Assembly: GCA_032717465.1 (NCBI GenBank)
Contig: CM064655.1
Location: 22,162,146-22,226,145 of the forward strand
DNA length: 64,000 nt
Direction of reading: 5' to 3'
DNA from: Coenobita brevimanus
Lineage: Eukaryota > Arthropoda > Malacostraca > Decapoda > Coenobitidae
The notes below the pieces were generated by a model. It was not told the DNA's origin. It was given only the letters and a program-made list of their open reading frames with translations, and searched no databases. This document shows positions 1 to 15,691 of this stretch, one piece after another. The position numbers and the translations under genes were made by a program. Numbering within the stretch: position 1 is the stretch's first letter; each line of letters begins with the position of its first letter.

Positions 1-890
1 GACCTGTTGCATAAATGAAAGACTGGGAGTAACGGTTAACTCTTGCATTAGAGAGTTGGACAGAAAAGGGATGAGAGTTTGCTGCCAGACGGGTGCTACG
101 CGCCAGTCATAGAGGTGGAGGAATGCAAGCAGACAGTTCAGAGGAGCAGTGACCATTAAAGTAGCGATAGAAAAGAGATAAAGGTGCAACAGTGCGGCGA
201 AGAGACAGAGATTGAAGGTAGTCAGTAAGAGGAGGAGAGTTAATGAGACGAAAAGCCTTTGACTCCACGCTATTGAGAAGAACTGTATGTGGGTAGCCTC
301 CCCACACATGAGAGTTGTACTCCACATAGGGGCGGATAAAACCCCTGTATAGAGTCAACAATTGTGCAGGGGTAAAGAAAGAGCGGAGTCGGCTTAGCAC
401 ACCCAATCTCTTGGAAGCAGATTTTACAAGAGATGTAATATGATCTTTCCAAGATAAGTCCCGAGTAAATGAAACCCCAAGCATGTTCAAGGATGATGCA
501 GGATTAAGCTGAATATTATTAAACATTAGTGGGTATACCTGTGGAAGATTTTGTCGGGTTGATAGGTGTAAGAACTGAGTCTTTGATGCATTAAAAACAA
601 CCATATTATTTTTACCCCAGTCAGAGATACGAGCCAAGTCAGACATTAGGTGTGCCATAGACTCATCCCTTGTTTGTTGAAGTAACTGTTGAGATGGGCG
701 TTGCAGGAACCGAATTGAAAGGTGAAGGGTGGAGTCATCAGCGTATGAGTGGATAGGGTTAGATGTACAACTTAGAAGATCATTGATGAATAAAAGGAAG
801 AGAGTTGGTGATAGGACAGAGCCCTGAGGAACACCACTGTTGATAGATCTAGGATATGAATTCCAAAAATGAGAGCGATATCCTCGCCCT
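1..890 (-). pseudogene. LINE reverse transcriptase fragment (jockey/CR1-like), broken
   Basis: This is the C-terminal part of a non-LTR retrotransposon reverse transcriptase, which would copy element RNA into DNA at a nicked target. Reading leftward, the translation shows G-V-P-Q-G-S-V-L-S-P and then the catalytic Y-A-D-D box (S-Y-A-D-D-S-T-L-H). Next come the thumb region (L-G-V-S-F-T-R-D-L-S-W-K) and the L-I-N-S-P-P-L-T-D tail typical of the family. An in-frame TGA at 107-109 interrupts it, and family-like sequence (S-H-P-F-S-V-Q-L-S-N-A-R-V-N-R-Y) continues in the same frame to the window edge. There is no endonuclease and no fingers domain, so it is 5'-truncated near 890. Only the RT assignment is secure; the exact clade is not. 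Confidence 0.85.
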
Positions 891-1651
891 GAAGGAGTCA
901 AAATCCTTTACTTCTTCTCTAATCCAGAAAGCTCCCCTGTAAACGTAATAATATCCCTCTGGAGTAGAAAGATCAACTGGGATTTTATTGGAAATTTTTG
1001 ATAAGTGATAAATTTGTGCATAATTGCTCATATTACAACCAGATATTGGCGTGTTCTGTATATTATTCTGTAGGAGGTAACACAGTGGAGGGAATCTGAT
1101 AAGTCTTAGTAAAAACGTGTAATGATGGAGATCACAGGTTGGGCTCGGCTGTTTTTATAAATTTATTACCCTTGAGAGCTTGTGAAGGCGAAGACTGTTA
1201 GGAGGGAAGTAGAACATAATATTTTAAAGAGACTGGGGAGACTGGAGGAGCTTACTGATGACTGGGTATTAAAGCTCTGATATGATTTAGAATTATATAA
1301 AATTGCACCTATTATTTTGAAGGATCCTTGTTTATCATCTTAAGCACTGAGTATATAGTGACTTATTTCTTTACACACTCATAGATAATGGAGCATTTCT
1401 CATGCTATTTTCCATGTTATCTGTCGGGTCAGCATTATTAGTGAGCTATCCGATTAAAGTTTATAAAAACTGGATTACCATTCTGTTTTATGGGTTGAAT
1501 TATGATGAAAATTATCTGTGACAAAAAAATAAAAAGTTCATTTTTTTTTTTTTTTTTTTCACAGTCAGGTTAACTTCTCCTCCGCCGAATCCACTGTGTA
1601 CCTTTATGTCAGACTCCCTTCTCCATCAAAGTTGCCTCGTACCTGGGTGAG
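891..1651. other. no gene seen
   Basis: AT-rich sequence without a supportable coding region. It contains a run of T at 1,541-1,559. Nothing else stands out. Confidence 0.6.
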
Positions 1652-1965
1652 CAGCAAAGTGGCTGAGTGGAGATATGAACGCTGACTCAAGTGGTGATCA
1701 GAAGCCTCTTGGTGAGCATCAGTTGCTGTGGAGATTTTAACGCTGACTCAAGTGGTGATCAGAGGCCTCTTGGTGAGCATCAGTTGCTGAGTGGAGATTT
1801 TAACGCTGACTCAAGTGGTGATCAGAGGCCTCTTGGTGAGGCGGTAAGTTGCTGAGTGGAGATTTTAATGCTGACTCAAGAGGTGATTAGAGGCCTCTTG
1901 GTTAGCAGGAATGGCTGTGGAGATTTTAACGCTGACTCAAGTGGTGATCAGAGGCCTCCTACTCG
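1652..1965. repeat. ~62-bp minisatellite, five copies
   Basis: Five head-to-tail units carry GCTGACTCAAG at 1,681, 1,742, 1,805, 1,870 and 1,931, giving steps of 61, 63, 65 and 61 bp. Each unit also holds a GTGGTGATCAGAGGCCTC core. The units differ by small indels (GAGT present or absent before GGAGAT), so the array is a few duplications old. Confidence 0.9.
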
Positions 1966-3270
1966 ACTGTAATACAGTAAGTAGGTGTACACACGATCCC
2001 GGAAACTCAGTCAGCTTTTGTGCGTCATTTCTCCTGTAATGGCATATGATTAGCGTGCTGCACTTTTTTTCTTTGAATACTCAGTGTTTCGGTTGGTCCA
2101 ATGAGAAAAAGAAAGGTGAAGGGAGAGAAACAAGAAGTTGAGAGTGTATAGAGAAAATAGCAAAAAGGCAAAGGTGAAGATCTACCTATATAAGTGTGAG
2201 GTCCCCTAGCCGGCATCCTACCGGTGACTGACCCCATCATCCACCACAACATGATGACCCAAGTGCATGGTGCAACCACTACCTTACCTCCCCTTCTCCC
2301 CCCAAAATAATAATGTTTAGTCGTAATGCATGACTTCCCTTATTTAACAGATTAGTTTTTACTAGCAATGGATATTGCGCCTAATGCGTGGGGACCATAT
2401 TTACAAACTTTCTTGCGGTTCACTCTGTCTTGGTTGGGACAAATCTACTGTAGTATTCTATTTTAACTTACACCAAAAGAATTTATTCACCTGAGTTTTG
2501 GACGAAGGAGCCTGAGTGTTAATACTGTAAGCACTAACTATTGTTGGTGGGACGACTGTGATATTCTAGTCCACCTTACTCCAGACGAATTTGTTCAACT
2601 GAGAGTGAGTTGTTGGAGCCTGAGCGAGCTAAGGTCTTTCCTGAATATGTCTCCAGCTTCCCCATCTACTTCATACAAAGCCATATATTTTCCAGTGTTT
2701 TATTAGCTTCGTAAAACTTCCTTCAGTTAAAAAGGTTTTAACATTCTCAGTGCATTCTCAGAAAGACGTCTTTGAGTTGATGGCGTTTATGGTCCTTTTT
2801 AAATTGTCCAAAATACTTTGTTGGTCCCAGGGTTGAAGGGTTTTAAGATCCTTCCTGAACACTTCCCCAGGCTCGCCCATCCGTTTCTCTCAAAGCGATA
2901 TATTGTCCAGTGTTTTACCAGCTCCTACGGGCGGGTTTTTATGAGCTCCTAAATACAGGACATCCATCGTACATCCTGACGGAGCCCTTACATTAATCAG
3001 GTCAAATCACAGTCGGCGCTGAGGCAGAACTAGGGGCGGTATATACAGACTCTTGTAAACTCGAGTTGTGTATAAGATTTGTATAAGATTACTTACATAT
3101 ACGTTGTTTTCACTCATATAGCTATCATACATTTCTCATGTAAACTGCTGTAAATATTTCAAGGAAACAGCGCAGGCGAAAAAATTAATTCTGGCGATAA
3201 CTAATTGATGTGGAGACTTTTATTTTTTTTTTTTTTCCAAATTGGTGTACATCCTTTGTTAATGTTTCCT
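1966..3270. other. non-coding; relics of short dispersed repeats
   Basis: No gene is supportable. Two relics of the CCAGACGATTTTAT-type repeat lie near 2,466-2,520 and 2,577-2,625 (the second reads CCAGACGAATTTGTTCAACT). A diverged pair of ~85-bp segments at about 2,636-2,720 and 2,846-2,930 shares CTTCCTGAA...CCAGTGTTTTA, a tandem duplication about 210 bp apart. Confidence 0.55.
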
Positions 3271-3700
3271 CGGTGCTAGGAAAAGGAAGGGGAAGGGTTG
3301 ATGCCTGGTCCCACCGTCCCAATCACCAGCGTTGGGGGTATTACCCACCGCCCCATGCCTCGTTTATGTCCACCCCCGTGGCTTAATAGAGCGGGGGATA
3401 AGGGGGACGGGGAGGATTGGTGTGGGTGTGGGTGTGCCAAGGGAGGGAGGGGAAGGGAGAAGTGGGGATATCGTGAGAGGAAGGGTATTTCTGAAGAGTG
3501 TGGGAGAGCGAGGTGACGGGCAGTAAGCAGGAGTGGATGTGTGTGAGGAATGCAAGGAGCGTGTAATGTTGAGCGTGCGTGGTGGGGGGCAGGGATGGGG
3601 GATGGGGTTTTAGAGGAAGGGGGTTGTGTGAGAAGAGTGTAGGGAGGACTTGTAGGTTGAAGGTAAGGAGGTAACTCCCATCCATCCATAGCCCGACGCC

Positions 3701-4264
3701 CTAATCCCGCAAAGGGTGGCCGCAGACAAAACGCCTCCAAGTCACTCTGTCACCCACCATTTGACTCCCCTCCCCCCAACTCACCCCCCCCTCCCTCATA
3801 TACCTCTCAACTCCATCCCTCCACCTCATCCTCGGTCTACCCCTCCCTCTCCCTCCCTCCACCTCACCTACATACACCCTCTTAGTCAGTCTTTCATTCT
3901 CCATCCTCTCCACATGTCCAAACCACCTCAGTGTATTTCTCCTAATCTTTTCAACCACATCCACATCTACCCCACAACGTTCCTTCACTTCTTCATTCGT
4001 CAACCTGTCCCTCCATGTCACTCCACATGCTCCTCTCAAGTAACTCATTTCCACTGCTCTCACTCTTGACTTGTTCCCCTCTTGCAAGGTCCACGCCTCG
4101 CTTCCATACGTCAGGGTAGGGATCACAATACCATCATGCAGTGACTTCTTAACTTCCATACTCACCTCCCTATTTCTCATCACTGCTTTCAGTGTGCCAA
4201 CAACCTTCCTTCCCTGCTGTACCCTTTCACGTACTTCATCCCCCAAAGTTCCATCCTTACACAA
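3701..4264 (-). pseudogene. RTE-like LINE, C-terminal end of ORF2
   Basis: This 187-residue open stretch is the tail of an RTE-type non-LTR retrotransposon polyprotein, past the reverse-transcriptase active site. Diagnostic pieces are I-P-T-L-T-Y-G-S-E-A-W-T-L, then R-A-V-E-M-S-Y-L-R, then L-R-W-F-G-H-V-E-R-M, and a basic R-G-R-G-R-P-R-M-R-W segment. The Y-x-D-D core is missing because the copy is truncated at the 5' side near 4,264, where family similarity stops at L-C-K-D-G-T-L. The natural stop follows H-P-L-R-D. About 430 bp of G-rich non-coding sequence downstream on the minus strand (3,270-3,700) may be its 3' UTR. It is a dead fragment and could not mobilise itself. Confidence 0.85.
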
Positions 4265-4332
4265 TAGTGTGATGATGATGGGAAATTTGTAGTTAGGAAT
4301 AGTCAGGGTTTTTCTTTTCTTTTTTTTCTAAC

Positions 4333-4412
4333 TGACACAGCCTAACCTAATTTAAATCTAACTAAACTAATCTAACCTAACCCAACCTAACCAACATAAA
4401 TAAGTAACCTAA
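4333..4412. repeat. degenerate CCTAA (telomere-type) array
   Basis: Irregular repetitions of CCTAACCTAA and close variants. CCTAA/TTAGG is the ancestral arthropod telomere unit; here it is a short, degenerate, interstitial array. Confidence 0.7.
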
Positions 4413-5034
4413 TCAGAAGTGCGACTGTCCCAAAATACAATATCAAAGAATGTAGGGAGTGACTGGGAGTATGGGGAGATTTTTTTTTTTCTTGGGGAGT
4501 GGGGCGGTGTGGTGCGGGAAGTATGTGAGGGTCGCATATAAAGAGTATGTAGGTTGGGGACGTGAAATGATGGGTATGTAGGGGAAAGTGGGAAGCATGT
4601 GAACGTGTGGGTGTGTTTGTGAGGGGGTGAGAGTAGGGGATTCTTAGAGAAAGGGGAATTATGTTTAAAAGAATGTAGCGAGAAGGTAGAGAGGGAGAGA
4701 GAAGTGGAGAAGGGAGAAGGTAAGGGAAGGAATGAGGGAGAGGAAAGAAGGATGCGAAGGGAGAGAAGGGAGACCTCTCAGACTCGCAGTGAATTTGTTA
4801 AGAGAATGCTCAAAAACTTGCGCCTTTCAAGAATAAACCAATAACCAAACCTACTCCATACAACTAACTGCCACAAAATCTTCTGTTTCACCGATTGCGC
4901 ATTGTATCAGTCATATACCCCCAGCTCCTCCTTAACTTTACTCTTTACAGTATATAAAGGAGGAATGACAGATGAAGAAAGGTAGTGGGCGAAGTAAGCA
5001 TGCATTAAACTCTACATCAGCCTCGGTAAAACCC
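4413..5034. other. no gene seen; purine-rich stretch
   Basis: G/A-rich low-complexity sequence at about 4,470-4,790 (GGGAGAGAAGG-like words), followed by ordinary AT-rich sequence. No coding potential. Confidence 0.5.
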
Positions 5035-5530
5035 ACACTGTTTTTCACTTATACACAGCTGCTCCGCGAAAGATAAACATATTTTTAAGACCTGGGTCAA
5101 AGACATTAATTACCACGTAGTATACACGCTTGGTAAAATATTAACGACGCTCAGGTACAGATAATTATATAACAGTGAACTTATTTATGTTTTGCACAAA
5201 TGATGATTGCAACTTTTTTTTTTTTCACTGCTATGGAGCTACGTGACAAAGATGAACATAGACATTAATTACAATGTACTTTCACCTTTAAAAATATAAT
5301 AACAAGACTCAAGTACAGCTACTGAGAAAAAGAGTGCGGTTATTATTGCTTGTGAGTTGCAGGTGATGATTGCAATATTTTTTTTTTTCACATTTGCACA
5401 GCTGTTCGCCAAAGATGAAGATGCATATTAGTTACCATGTACTTCCACTCTTCAAAATATAACAACAAAGCTCAAGTCCAGTTAATAATAAAAAAGCATG
5501 CTATTATTTATGTATATGTGTTGCAGGTTG
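5035..5530. repeat. ~160-bp tandem repeat, three diverged copies
   Basis: Three successive segments share the order CACAGCTGCTC, AAAGATGAA, ACATTAATTACCATGTA, AAAATATAA, CTCAAGTACAG, GATGATTGCAA and a T-run. The ACATTAATTA-type landmark falls at about 5,102, 5,261 and 5,424. Copies differ by substitutions and indels, so the array is old. Confidence 0.8.
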
Positions 5531-5639
5531 TGGTGGTTGCAGCTTGGAACGCGTCTAGTGGGTTACGCTGCACGAAGTATTATCAGTGACCATCCAGATT
5601 ACACTCCGCTGGGGGCCTCACAACTCACACCCTACCTCA

Positions 5640-6560
5640 GTCCTAATTACACTGAGGAGGAAGGGGGAGATGGAGAAAGAGGGGATAGAGGGGAGGGAAA
5701 GGGGACTGATGGAGGGGGGAGATAGGGAAGTGGGGTAGAGAGGCGTAAGGGTGATCGAGGGAGACCAAGGGTGACAGAGGTGTGGTGGTACAGTATAGGA
5801 CAGAACGGTGACTTGCTGGGCAGAGGATAAGGGGGATGATGCGCTAAGGTAGGCAGAGAGAGGAGGTGTGGAGGTTTAGAGGGAGTGGGTGGAAGGGCAA
5901 GGGGAGCAGAAGAGCTGGGGGTGTTGATGCCACTTCTTAAGTCATCATCACTAACACCACCTTCACTTGTAAGTACACTAAGAGGAAACGAAGGGGGGGC
6001 AGAGACAGGGGAGATAGATAAGCAATGGGGTAAAGAATGCGTTGATGGTGGATGGAGGTGCTGGAGGGGTAGGGAGTACGGGGTACAGAGGAGGGGGAGG
6101 TAAGAAGGCAGAGGAGGAAAAGGGAGGGCAGAAAGGCAGGCTGAGCCAAGAGAGAATAAAGGGTGTTGCTATCATATCTTAAGTATCATCGTCACTAACA
6201 CGACTCTCAGTCATCAGCACCACCCTCATCCTTACCATCACTGTTATTACCACTATCATCATCCACTTTTATCAGTCTGAAACGATACCGTCACTGTCTA
6301 CATTGTTTTTATCTGTATCACACGGATCATCACTACCACCATCAATACTATTCGTATCAGTGCTTTAGACATCATAATCATAATCACGATTACGATCGGT
6401 ATTTTATCATCGTATTTGTTATCATCGTCATCACTGTCGTTACAGCCCTCATCATCTGTTTAGCCATCACAACCACCACCACCACCAACAGCACACGGCT
6501 ACCACGCATGACCACCACAGTTATTAGGACTGCATCACATACCGGTACCGTCAGCGATTA
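5640..6560. other. purine-rich then ATC/ACC-rich low complexity
   Basis: About 5,640-6,150 is G/A-rich. About 6,185-6,540 is a degenerate mix of CATCATCAC and ACCACCACC words. The longish open frames here are composition artefacts with no recognisable protein. Confidence 0.55.
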
Positions 6561-6599
6561 TTTTCAACTGCACCACTGCTGTTAGGAGATGGCTGCTAT

Positions 6600-7688
6600 A
6601 ACCCATTTAGTCTGGTCTTAGACGGAACGAGCCTTAAGCTTTTGAAAGCTGGCAAGTGATTGGTTGCCCGAGTGCATTCATTATTAACGACGCATTTTAA
6701 ATTATTTTTACTATGTGGGTTTCAATAACCATTTGACGATGAGATTGCCCAAGTAAAGTATTATATGTAGTTATTTGCACAGACTAATTTAAGAACGGGG
6801 CCTTACTAAGTTTATCAGATGGCTTGGTGAAATTTTGAGTTCTCGGAACAAATCAAAACACGTTCAAGTAGTTTCACGAGTAGGCTACCTTGATTTTTTT
6901 TCTCACGTTCAGGCAAATTAAGGTAAATTATGCCATTACCGCGGTAGTTTGTAAAATATAACCCAGTAAAACATCAGAATTGCAGTGAATTATAACATAT
7001 TCCCTGAATTTTGAATGATAGACGGGGAAGGTGGGGGGGGGGGTAGGCCGCTCCTGGGATGTCCCACTTGACTAAGCAGACGAATATTCGGATTTACTTG
7101 AGAGTGTTTTGCTGTCGCATCAGTTGCATTATGTTTTCTACTTTTGCATCATCAGTGAGTTTTGTACCTTTTTAGTTTCGAATATCTACAGTAGTTACAA
7201 CTTACAACAGAGCTGTGACAAGGTATGGGCTGCTGCATGTATAAAAGTGACACTGACATATAGTTTCTCATCTCGTGTTTACCACTCATTTTGCATTGGA
7301 ATTCAGATGTTTTACTAGGTTAGATTTTACATAATGTCGCAGTAGTAACATAATTTACCTTAATTTGTCTGAACATGAGAAAAAATCAAGGTATTGGTAA
7401 AACTATGCGTGGACGTTTTTTGTTTTGTCGCGATAATTCAGAATTTCACACGTATGTACTGTAGGCCATCTGATAAATTTTGTAAGGCACCATTTTTAAA
7501 TTCATATATGCAGATAAATATATATAACATTTTATTTGGGCAATCTTATCATCAAACGATTATTAAGCCCATATAATAAAAATAATTTAAAATGCGTCAT
7601 TGATAAAGAATGCACTTGGACAACCAATCAGCTGCCAGCTTTCAGAGGCTTAAGGCTCGTCTCTTCTCAGATCAGATTAAATAGGCTG
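6600..7688. mobile_element. fold-back element with ~390-bp inverted arms
   Basis: The left arm (about 6,600-6,986) is the diverged reverse complement of the right arm (about 7,292-7,688), with a spacer of about 305 bp. Matching landmarks from outside inward: GAGCCTTAAGC (left) against GCTTAAGGCTC (right); GACGCATTTTAAATTATTTTT against its complement near 7,580-7,605; TTTATCAGATGGC against GCCATCTGATAAATTTT; CAAATTAAGGTAAATTATG against CATAATTTACCTTAATTTG; AGTAAAACATCAGAATT against AATTCAGATGTTTTACT. By eye the arms are roughly 75-80% identical with small indels. There is no transposase ORF and no clear target-site duplication, so this is a non-autonomous long-TIR element or a large ancient palindrome. 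Confidence 0.8.
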
Positions 7689-7886
7689 TACTACCTTTAC
7701 AGCTTTCTCTCCACGTACTGACCACGTACCCGCCTAGTACACTTCACCCACTATCTGTGTATATATTAACCTATTCCTGAAAAACATAAGGGCAATATTT
7801 TTTAAAAGGTTAAATTTGGCGAAACTTTAAATTTGATAAGGACAGTACCTGTAAGGAAAGAAACTGTCTCGAGGATCATATATGTA

Positions 7887-7890
<4 letters not shown>

Positions 7891-7981
<91 letters not shown>
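7891..7981. repeat. (TA)n microsatellite, ~45 units
   Basis: Uninterrupted TA dinucleotides over about 91 bp. Confidence 0.97.
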
Positions 7982-7984
<3 letters not shown>

Positions 7985-8784
7985 CGCTTTTATGAAGTTA
8001 AGTGTCACGGTTATTGTCTGGTAAATCTGTTGTTATTGTTCAGCCCAGGTCCGTCTGATCGAGCAGAACTGTCGACCTCGGGTAAGCTACCGCGCCTATG
8101 GGATTATCCTATATGCTCCCTACACCGCTGATGTGTCTGCGTCTTAGTGTGGCATGTAGCATACTTTCCAGTGCTCCATTATGTGTGTTATATTGTGTGG
8201 GCTAAATATACAAGCTGGGCACGTGCTTATGTGATTCCACCCAAACCAAATCTAAGCTGGTAAATGAGGAGGGTTCGGTGGTAAATCTGTGACATCCGTA
8301 ATTATTACTGTTTTCTGCAACCAGAATACAAATATGCATAAAGAAAAAAAAGATTGAACATAATATGAAACAAAGAACACCAGCAATTGTTGAAGAAGTT
8401 TGAGGGTTGTGATACTTTTGCTAGTCCACAGTTAAATGCCCATGTGGACACAGGCACACCTACATGCGGTCTTCTTGCAACTTCTCTTCTCTATCCTCTG
8501 TTCAGTTCGAGGCCTTCATCTATATAGTTTGATGACGTATTCTTTGTTTATGCTCCTTTTAGTCGATTTAATATGGCGTATGTGATTTTTCATACTGGAA
8601 TATTAAGCCATTGCCCTCATATACATCTTCAATTCGAGAAAGCTTATATTAGTAGACTAAATTATCTGGTGGAAGGAAGAACCAACTAAACAAGACGTCA
8701 TTATTCTGAAGAAGTTAATAGCACGAACGAAGCCAATTTCTTTCTAATAAAGATGATTGTGGGTCTCCCTGACCCAGAACTTAT

Positions 8785-8788
<4 letters not shown>
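7982..8788. other. no gene seen
   Basis: Unique-looking non-coding sequence with no motif I can support. Confidence 0.5.

Positions 8789-8840
<52 letters not shown>
8789..8840. repeat. (CA)n microsatellite
   Basis: About 26 uninterrupted CA units. Confidence 0.97.
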
Positions 8841-8841
<1 letters not shown>

Positions 8842-8927
8842 GTGGAAAAAACCTGCACTGACTTTTTTACCTTAACAATCACCGAATATGGGTTACAGAA
8901 AATTAGGAACTGCTTTTTCGCATTCAG

Positions 8928-9096
8928 TTAAGGGCATAGATTGCATACAACCTGAGGGCCAGCAGTCCTTCCAGATAGGCCACACACCTTCACATGTCTC
9001 CACCTGGGCACAAAAACCATATCCACTGCATGGATACCTGCTCTTGGTATGTTACTCAGGACTGGTGTGTTGGTATTAGTGGGGGTGTTTTTGTGA
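8928..9096 (-). mobile_element. diverged SINE body, second copy of the 51.3-kb family
   Basis: The reverse complement carries CCCCCACTAATACCAA, CCAGTCCTG, GGTGGAGACATGTG, GGACTGCTGG and ATCTATGCCC, in the same order and spacing as the body of the SINE at 51,317-51,670. Identity is roughly 70% by eye. The tRNA-like head is not recognisable here, so this is either a 5'-truncated copy or a member of a subfamily with a different head. Confidence 0.7.
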
Positions 9097-12760
<3,664 letters not shown>

Positions 12761-12853
12761 CTGCCTCCAGATGATTTTCTTCGGTTTAGAGGAGGCCTCG
12801 ATGTGAACAAGACCTGATCTCTGCTGTTTGAAAAGAAGAATAAAATCGTCTGG
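12761..12853. mobile_element. short palindromic dispersed repeat (copy A)
   Basis: The left end CCTCCAGATGATTTTCTTC and the right end GAAGAATAAAATCGTCTGG are inverted copies about 55 bp apart. The whole unit is about 93 bp. It belongs to the same family as copies at 25,523, 25,731, 25,979 and 56,563. Confidence 0.75.
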
Positions 12854-12914
12854 AAATGGAACAGAAATAAGAAATACTCCATCGTAAGGACAGTGATTAA
12901 GGCCGCAGTATGGA

Positions 12915-13215
12915 GGTCCCTAAGTCTGTGAATCTAATCCTAAAAGTGTTTATTTGGCATCAGTGACATAAAAGAAGAGACTGAAGTTAAATATGCGGAA
13001 TAAATCGCTAAAGAAGAAGTGCGACGAAATTCCCAGTACCACTCAGAATAGAACCCTAAGTCTGGCTGTGAATCCGTGCCCTGACGTGTTCATTTGGCAT
13101 TAGTAAAATACAAGAGGATATTAAAATGTGTAGAGTAAATTGCTTAGTAAGAGGTGCTACGAAGCTTCTATGCGACCCTAAGTCTAGTTATGAGTCCTCG
13201 CCCTGACGTGTGTAG
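12915..13215. repeat. ~130-bp tandem repeat, 2.4 copies
   Basis: CCCTAAGTCT recurs at about 12,918, 13,054 and 13,177. It is followed each time by TGTGAATC-like, then TGACGTGTT-type, then CATTTGGCAT (first two copies) sequence. Steps are about 136 and 123 bp. Confidence 0.75.
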
Positions 13216-13391
13216 TTCTCGGGGTGATGGATGTGGTTTCATGGGCCGTACTTCAGACCCCACAGGACCACCCCGGCCCCTCGTGCCTCCGCCTAATTGC
13301 CCTCTGCCGTATACCCTTATGGGGGGCTTATTTACTGAGACGGAGAGGGGGCAGAAGGTCAGTCCTCAGGGTCCCCATAGCTCACACTCTA

Positions 13392-13393
<2 letters not shown>

Positions 13394-13457
<64 letters not shown>
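13394..13457. repeat. (GT)n microsatellite
   Basis: About 32 uninterrupted GT units. Long open frames across it encode only poly-Cys-Val and have no other support. Confidence 0.97.
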
Positions 13458-13459
<2 letters not shown>

Positions 13460-15212
13460 TGCCAGCCTTCTTTTAGACTGCTGTTCCGTCCCCCTTTTTC
13501 TGTCAGGTACCGTTTCCAACCTTGTTAGTTTGAAAATGAGATAGACAGATGTACAGTGGTTACTATACTTTATGCCGCATTCTTTTTGTCTTTGCCGCTT
13601 CCTGCTCTTCTGTTTTCCTTTTTGTCTTCAGTTCTTCTTCTATTCAGCCGTCCTTTATTCCTGATCTTGAGAGACAGAAGGGGCCCATAGGTCGTGACCC
13701 AGACACGTAGAGGGAACATCGCAGCTCCTAATGTCACTGTGTTTTTTCCCGCTTATTCTTCGCCGATTCGTGTCGGTTGTCCAGTCCAGTACTTGTTCTC
13801 ACTCGTCTTTACTGTTCAGCCTGCCTTTTTACAGTGCCAGAGAAAGAAACGTATAATCTTGACACAGACGTCTGGGGAACACCATTGCTCGCAGCCTTAT
13901 ATCCTTTCTTATTTTTCTGTATTCCTTTGTGTGTCTCGTATAGTCTTATTCCTACCCGTGTTTGTCGACCTGCTCTCTCACACTGACAAAGAGAGAGGAG
14001 GGAAAACTGGTCCTGTCCTCACTGACAGAGGCAAAGACCTCCATAGTTTAAACCATATACCTTTTTCCCGCTTCTCCTTTGAGCATTATTTCTAGCTTCG
14101 CTCTAATGCCAACTCATCCACATGACTGTAAGAGCAAATGACTTTATCCAGATTGACTGTGAAATGTAAAGAAAAGGAGAGCTGGAACCAAGGCGAAAGG
14201 GATCATAAGATAGTGAAAGGAAAATGGCGGTGAGTAGAAGCTTGCTAGACCTTTGAGTTTGGAGAACATCCTCAGCTGAAGAGAACTATCGAACTTTAGA
14301 AATACTGTAACCAGATACACAAATGGGTTCCTGGCTGGGGAGGATTTAACACCATCAACCCGCGGATTTCTTGTTTATTTTGGTCGGGCTAACACCAGAC
14401 CATATTATCCAGCTGAGGAAGGATGTTAAGAAATTATTCACTGGGCTTCAGTCAGAACAAAACAGCAATTTTGGATGATTAATGAGATTGATTTATACCC
14501 ACACTCTGAAACCTTTTTATTTCTTCCCCCTAAGGATGGAACAGTTTCGGCCAGTCGTGGATCCTCTCTAGGACAAGCAGAGGCAGTGACACAAGACACA
14601 GTTAAGACAGTATTGCCTGAGCTATGCATGGCTGCCCTCTCTCTCTCCCTTGCTGTCAGCGCTCATTGGTATTCCCAGCGTGGCCCCGTTTTTATCATGA
14701 GGTGATGAGGGAGGTAAGGAAGGCGATACGTAATAAACTGTTAGTAATGGCGGCCATCGCACACTTCATCACCCCACAACGCCACTTAAGCCAGGTGCAA
14801 TCCACAATCTTGCAAGCCAGGCAGTGATTGTTTTGCTTTCTGGCTCTCCCCCTCCTCCTTCTTGTTTGCTGTTGTGGTGGTGCAAGTGGTGGTGTTGATA
14901 GATTATATTGTCATTTGTCACCTGATGTGTTGCTTCTGCATTGTTGTTGTTGTTGTTGTCAAGGTAGTTAATATCATGAATTTATGGCTTGGGTACCGAG
15001 ACGTTGTTTCTTTAGGTGGCTATGATATGATAACCTGGCTTAATTAAGATTTGATACCAGGTACTCAAGGTAGCCCTCTGATAGCTTTACAAAAGTACAT
15101 GTAGAGTAAAAGTAGCCAATATGAAGTGTAAGAAGTAGCCCGCATTATAAGATTAGGTTGTCTCAGATGCTTAACCTCTTCAGTCAGATGTATTTTCATT
15201 TTTTATTTTTTT
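13458..15212. other. no gene seen
   Basis: C/T-rich sequence at about 13,560-14,090, then unremarkable sequence. One CCAGACGATTTTAT relic lies near 14,388-14,425 (ACCAGACCATATTATCCAGC). The open frames here lack any recognisable domain. Confidence 0.5.
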
Positions 15213-15320
15213 AAGACAGTTCTAATCAGCATAGAAAGATCCTTTCATACTGGAGGGGTTAATAAGGACGGTACCTACCCTGTCAGATTCTGAGGGTTTC
15301 TAATGAATAAAATCGTCAAG
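15213..15320. mobile_element. short palindromic dispersed repeat (copy B, decayed)
   Basis: The left end AGACAGTTCTAATCAGCATA and the right end GAATAAAATCGTCAAGAG bracket TACTGGAGGGGTTAATAAGG. That centre is the inner segment shared with the 25.5-kb and 18.2-kb copies. The unit is about 108 bp. Confidence 0.6.
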
Positions 15321-15399
15321 AGATGGAAAGAATAAAAAAGAAAAATGCATAGGACCTAAGTAGTTAATGAAGGTTTGTGATTGCGTTAAGGTTGCAATG

Positions 15400-15690
15400 G
15401 TAATTCCGTAACAAGTGAAAGTAGCCTGTAAATTGACAGTAAACCACATCACTTGTTAAAATAGGCTGTATTATGTGTAAATGTAGCCCATATCAGGTGT
15501 GAAAGTTACCGGCATGAGGTGTAAAAGTTACCCACATCATGTGTAAGTATAACCTGTAAATTATATATATAAATAGCCTGTAAAGGGTTTATAACTGGCC
15601 CTGTACCATAGAAGTAGCCCTTATCAGGTGTGAATATAACCCATGTCAGGTGCAAATATATCCCATAAATAAAAGTAGCCTGTAAAAGAT
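15400..15690. repeat. degenerate ~30-bp repeat (GTAGCC/CATATCAGGTGTGAAA)
   Basis: Irregular repetitions of (A)GTAGCC or GTTACC followed by CATATCAGGTGTGAA or TGTAAA. Scattered isolated units begin near 15,090. The array runs directly into the truncated LTR at 15,692. Confidence 0.6.
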
Positions 15691-15691
15691 A

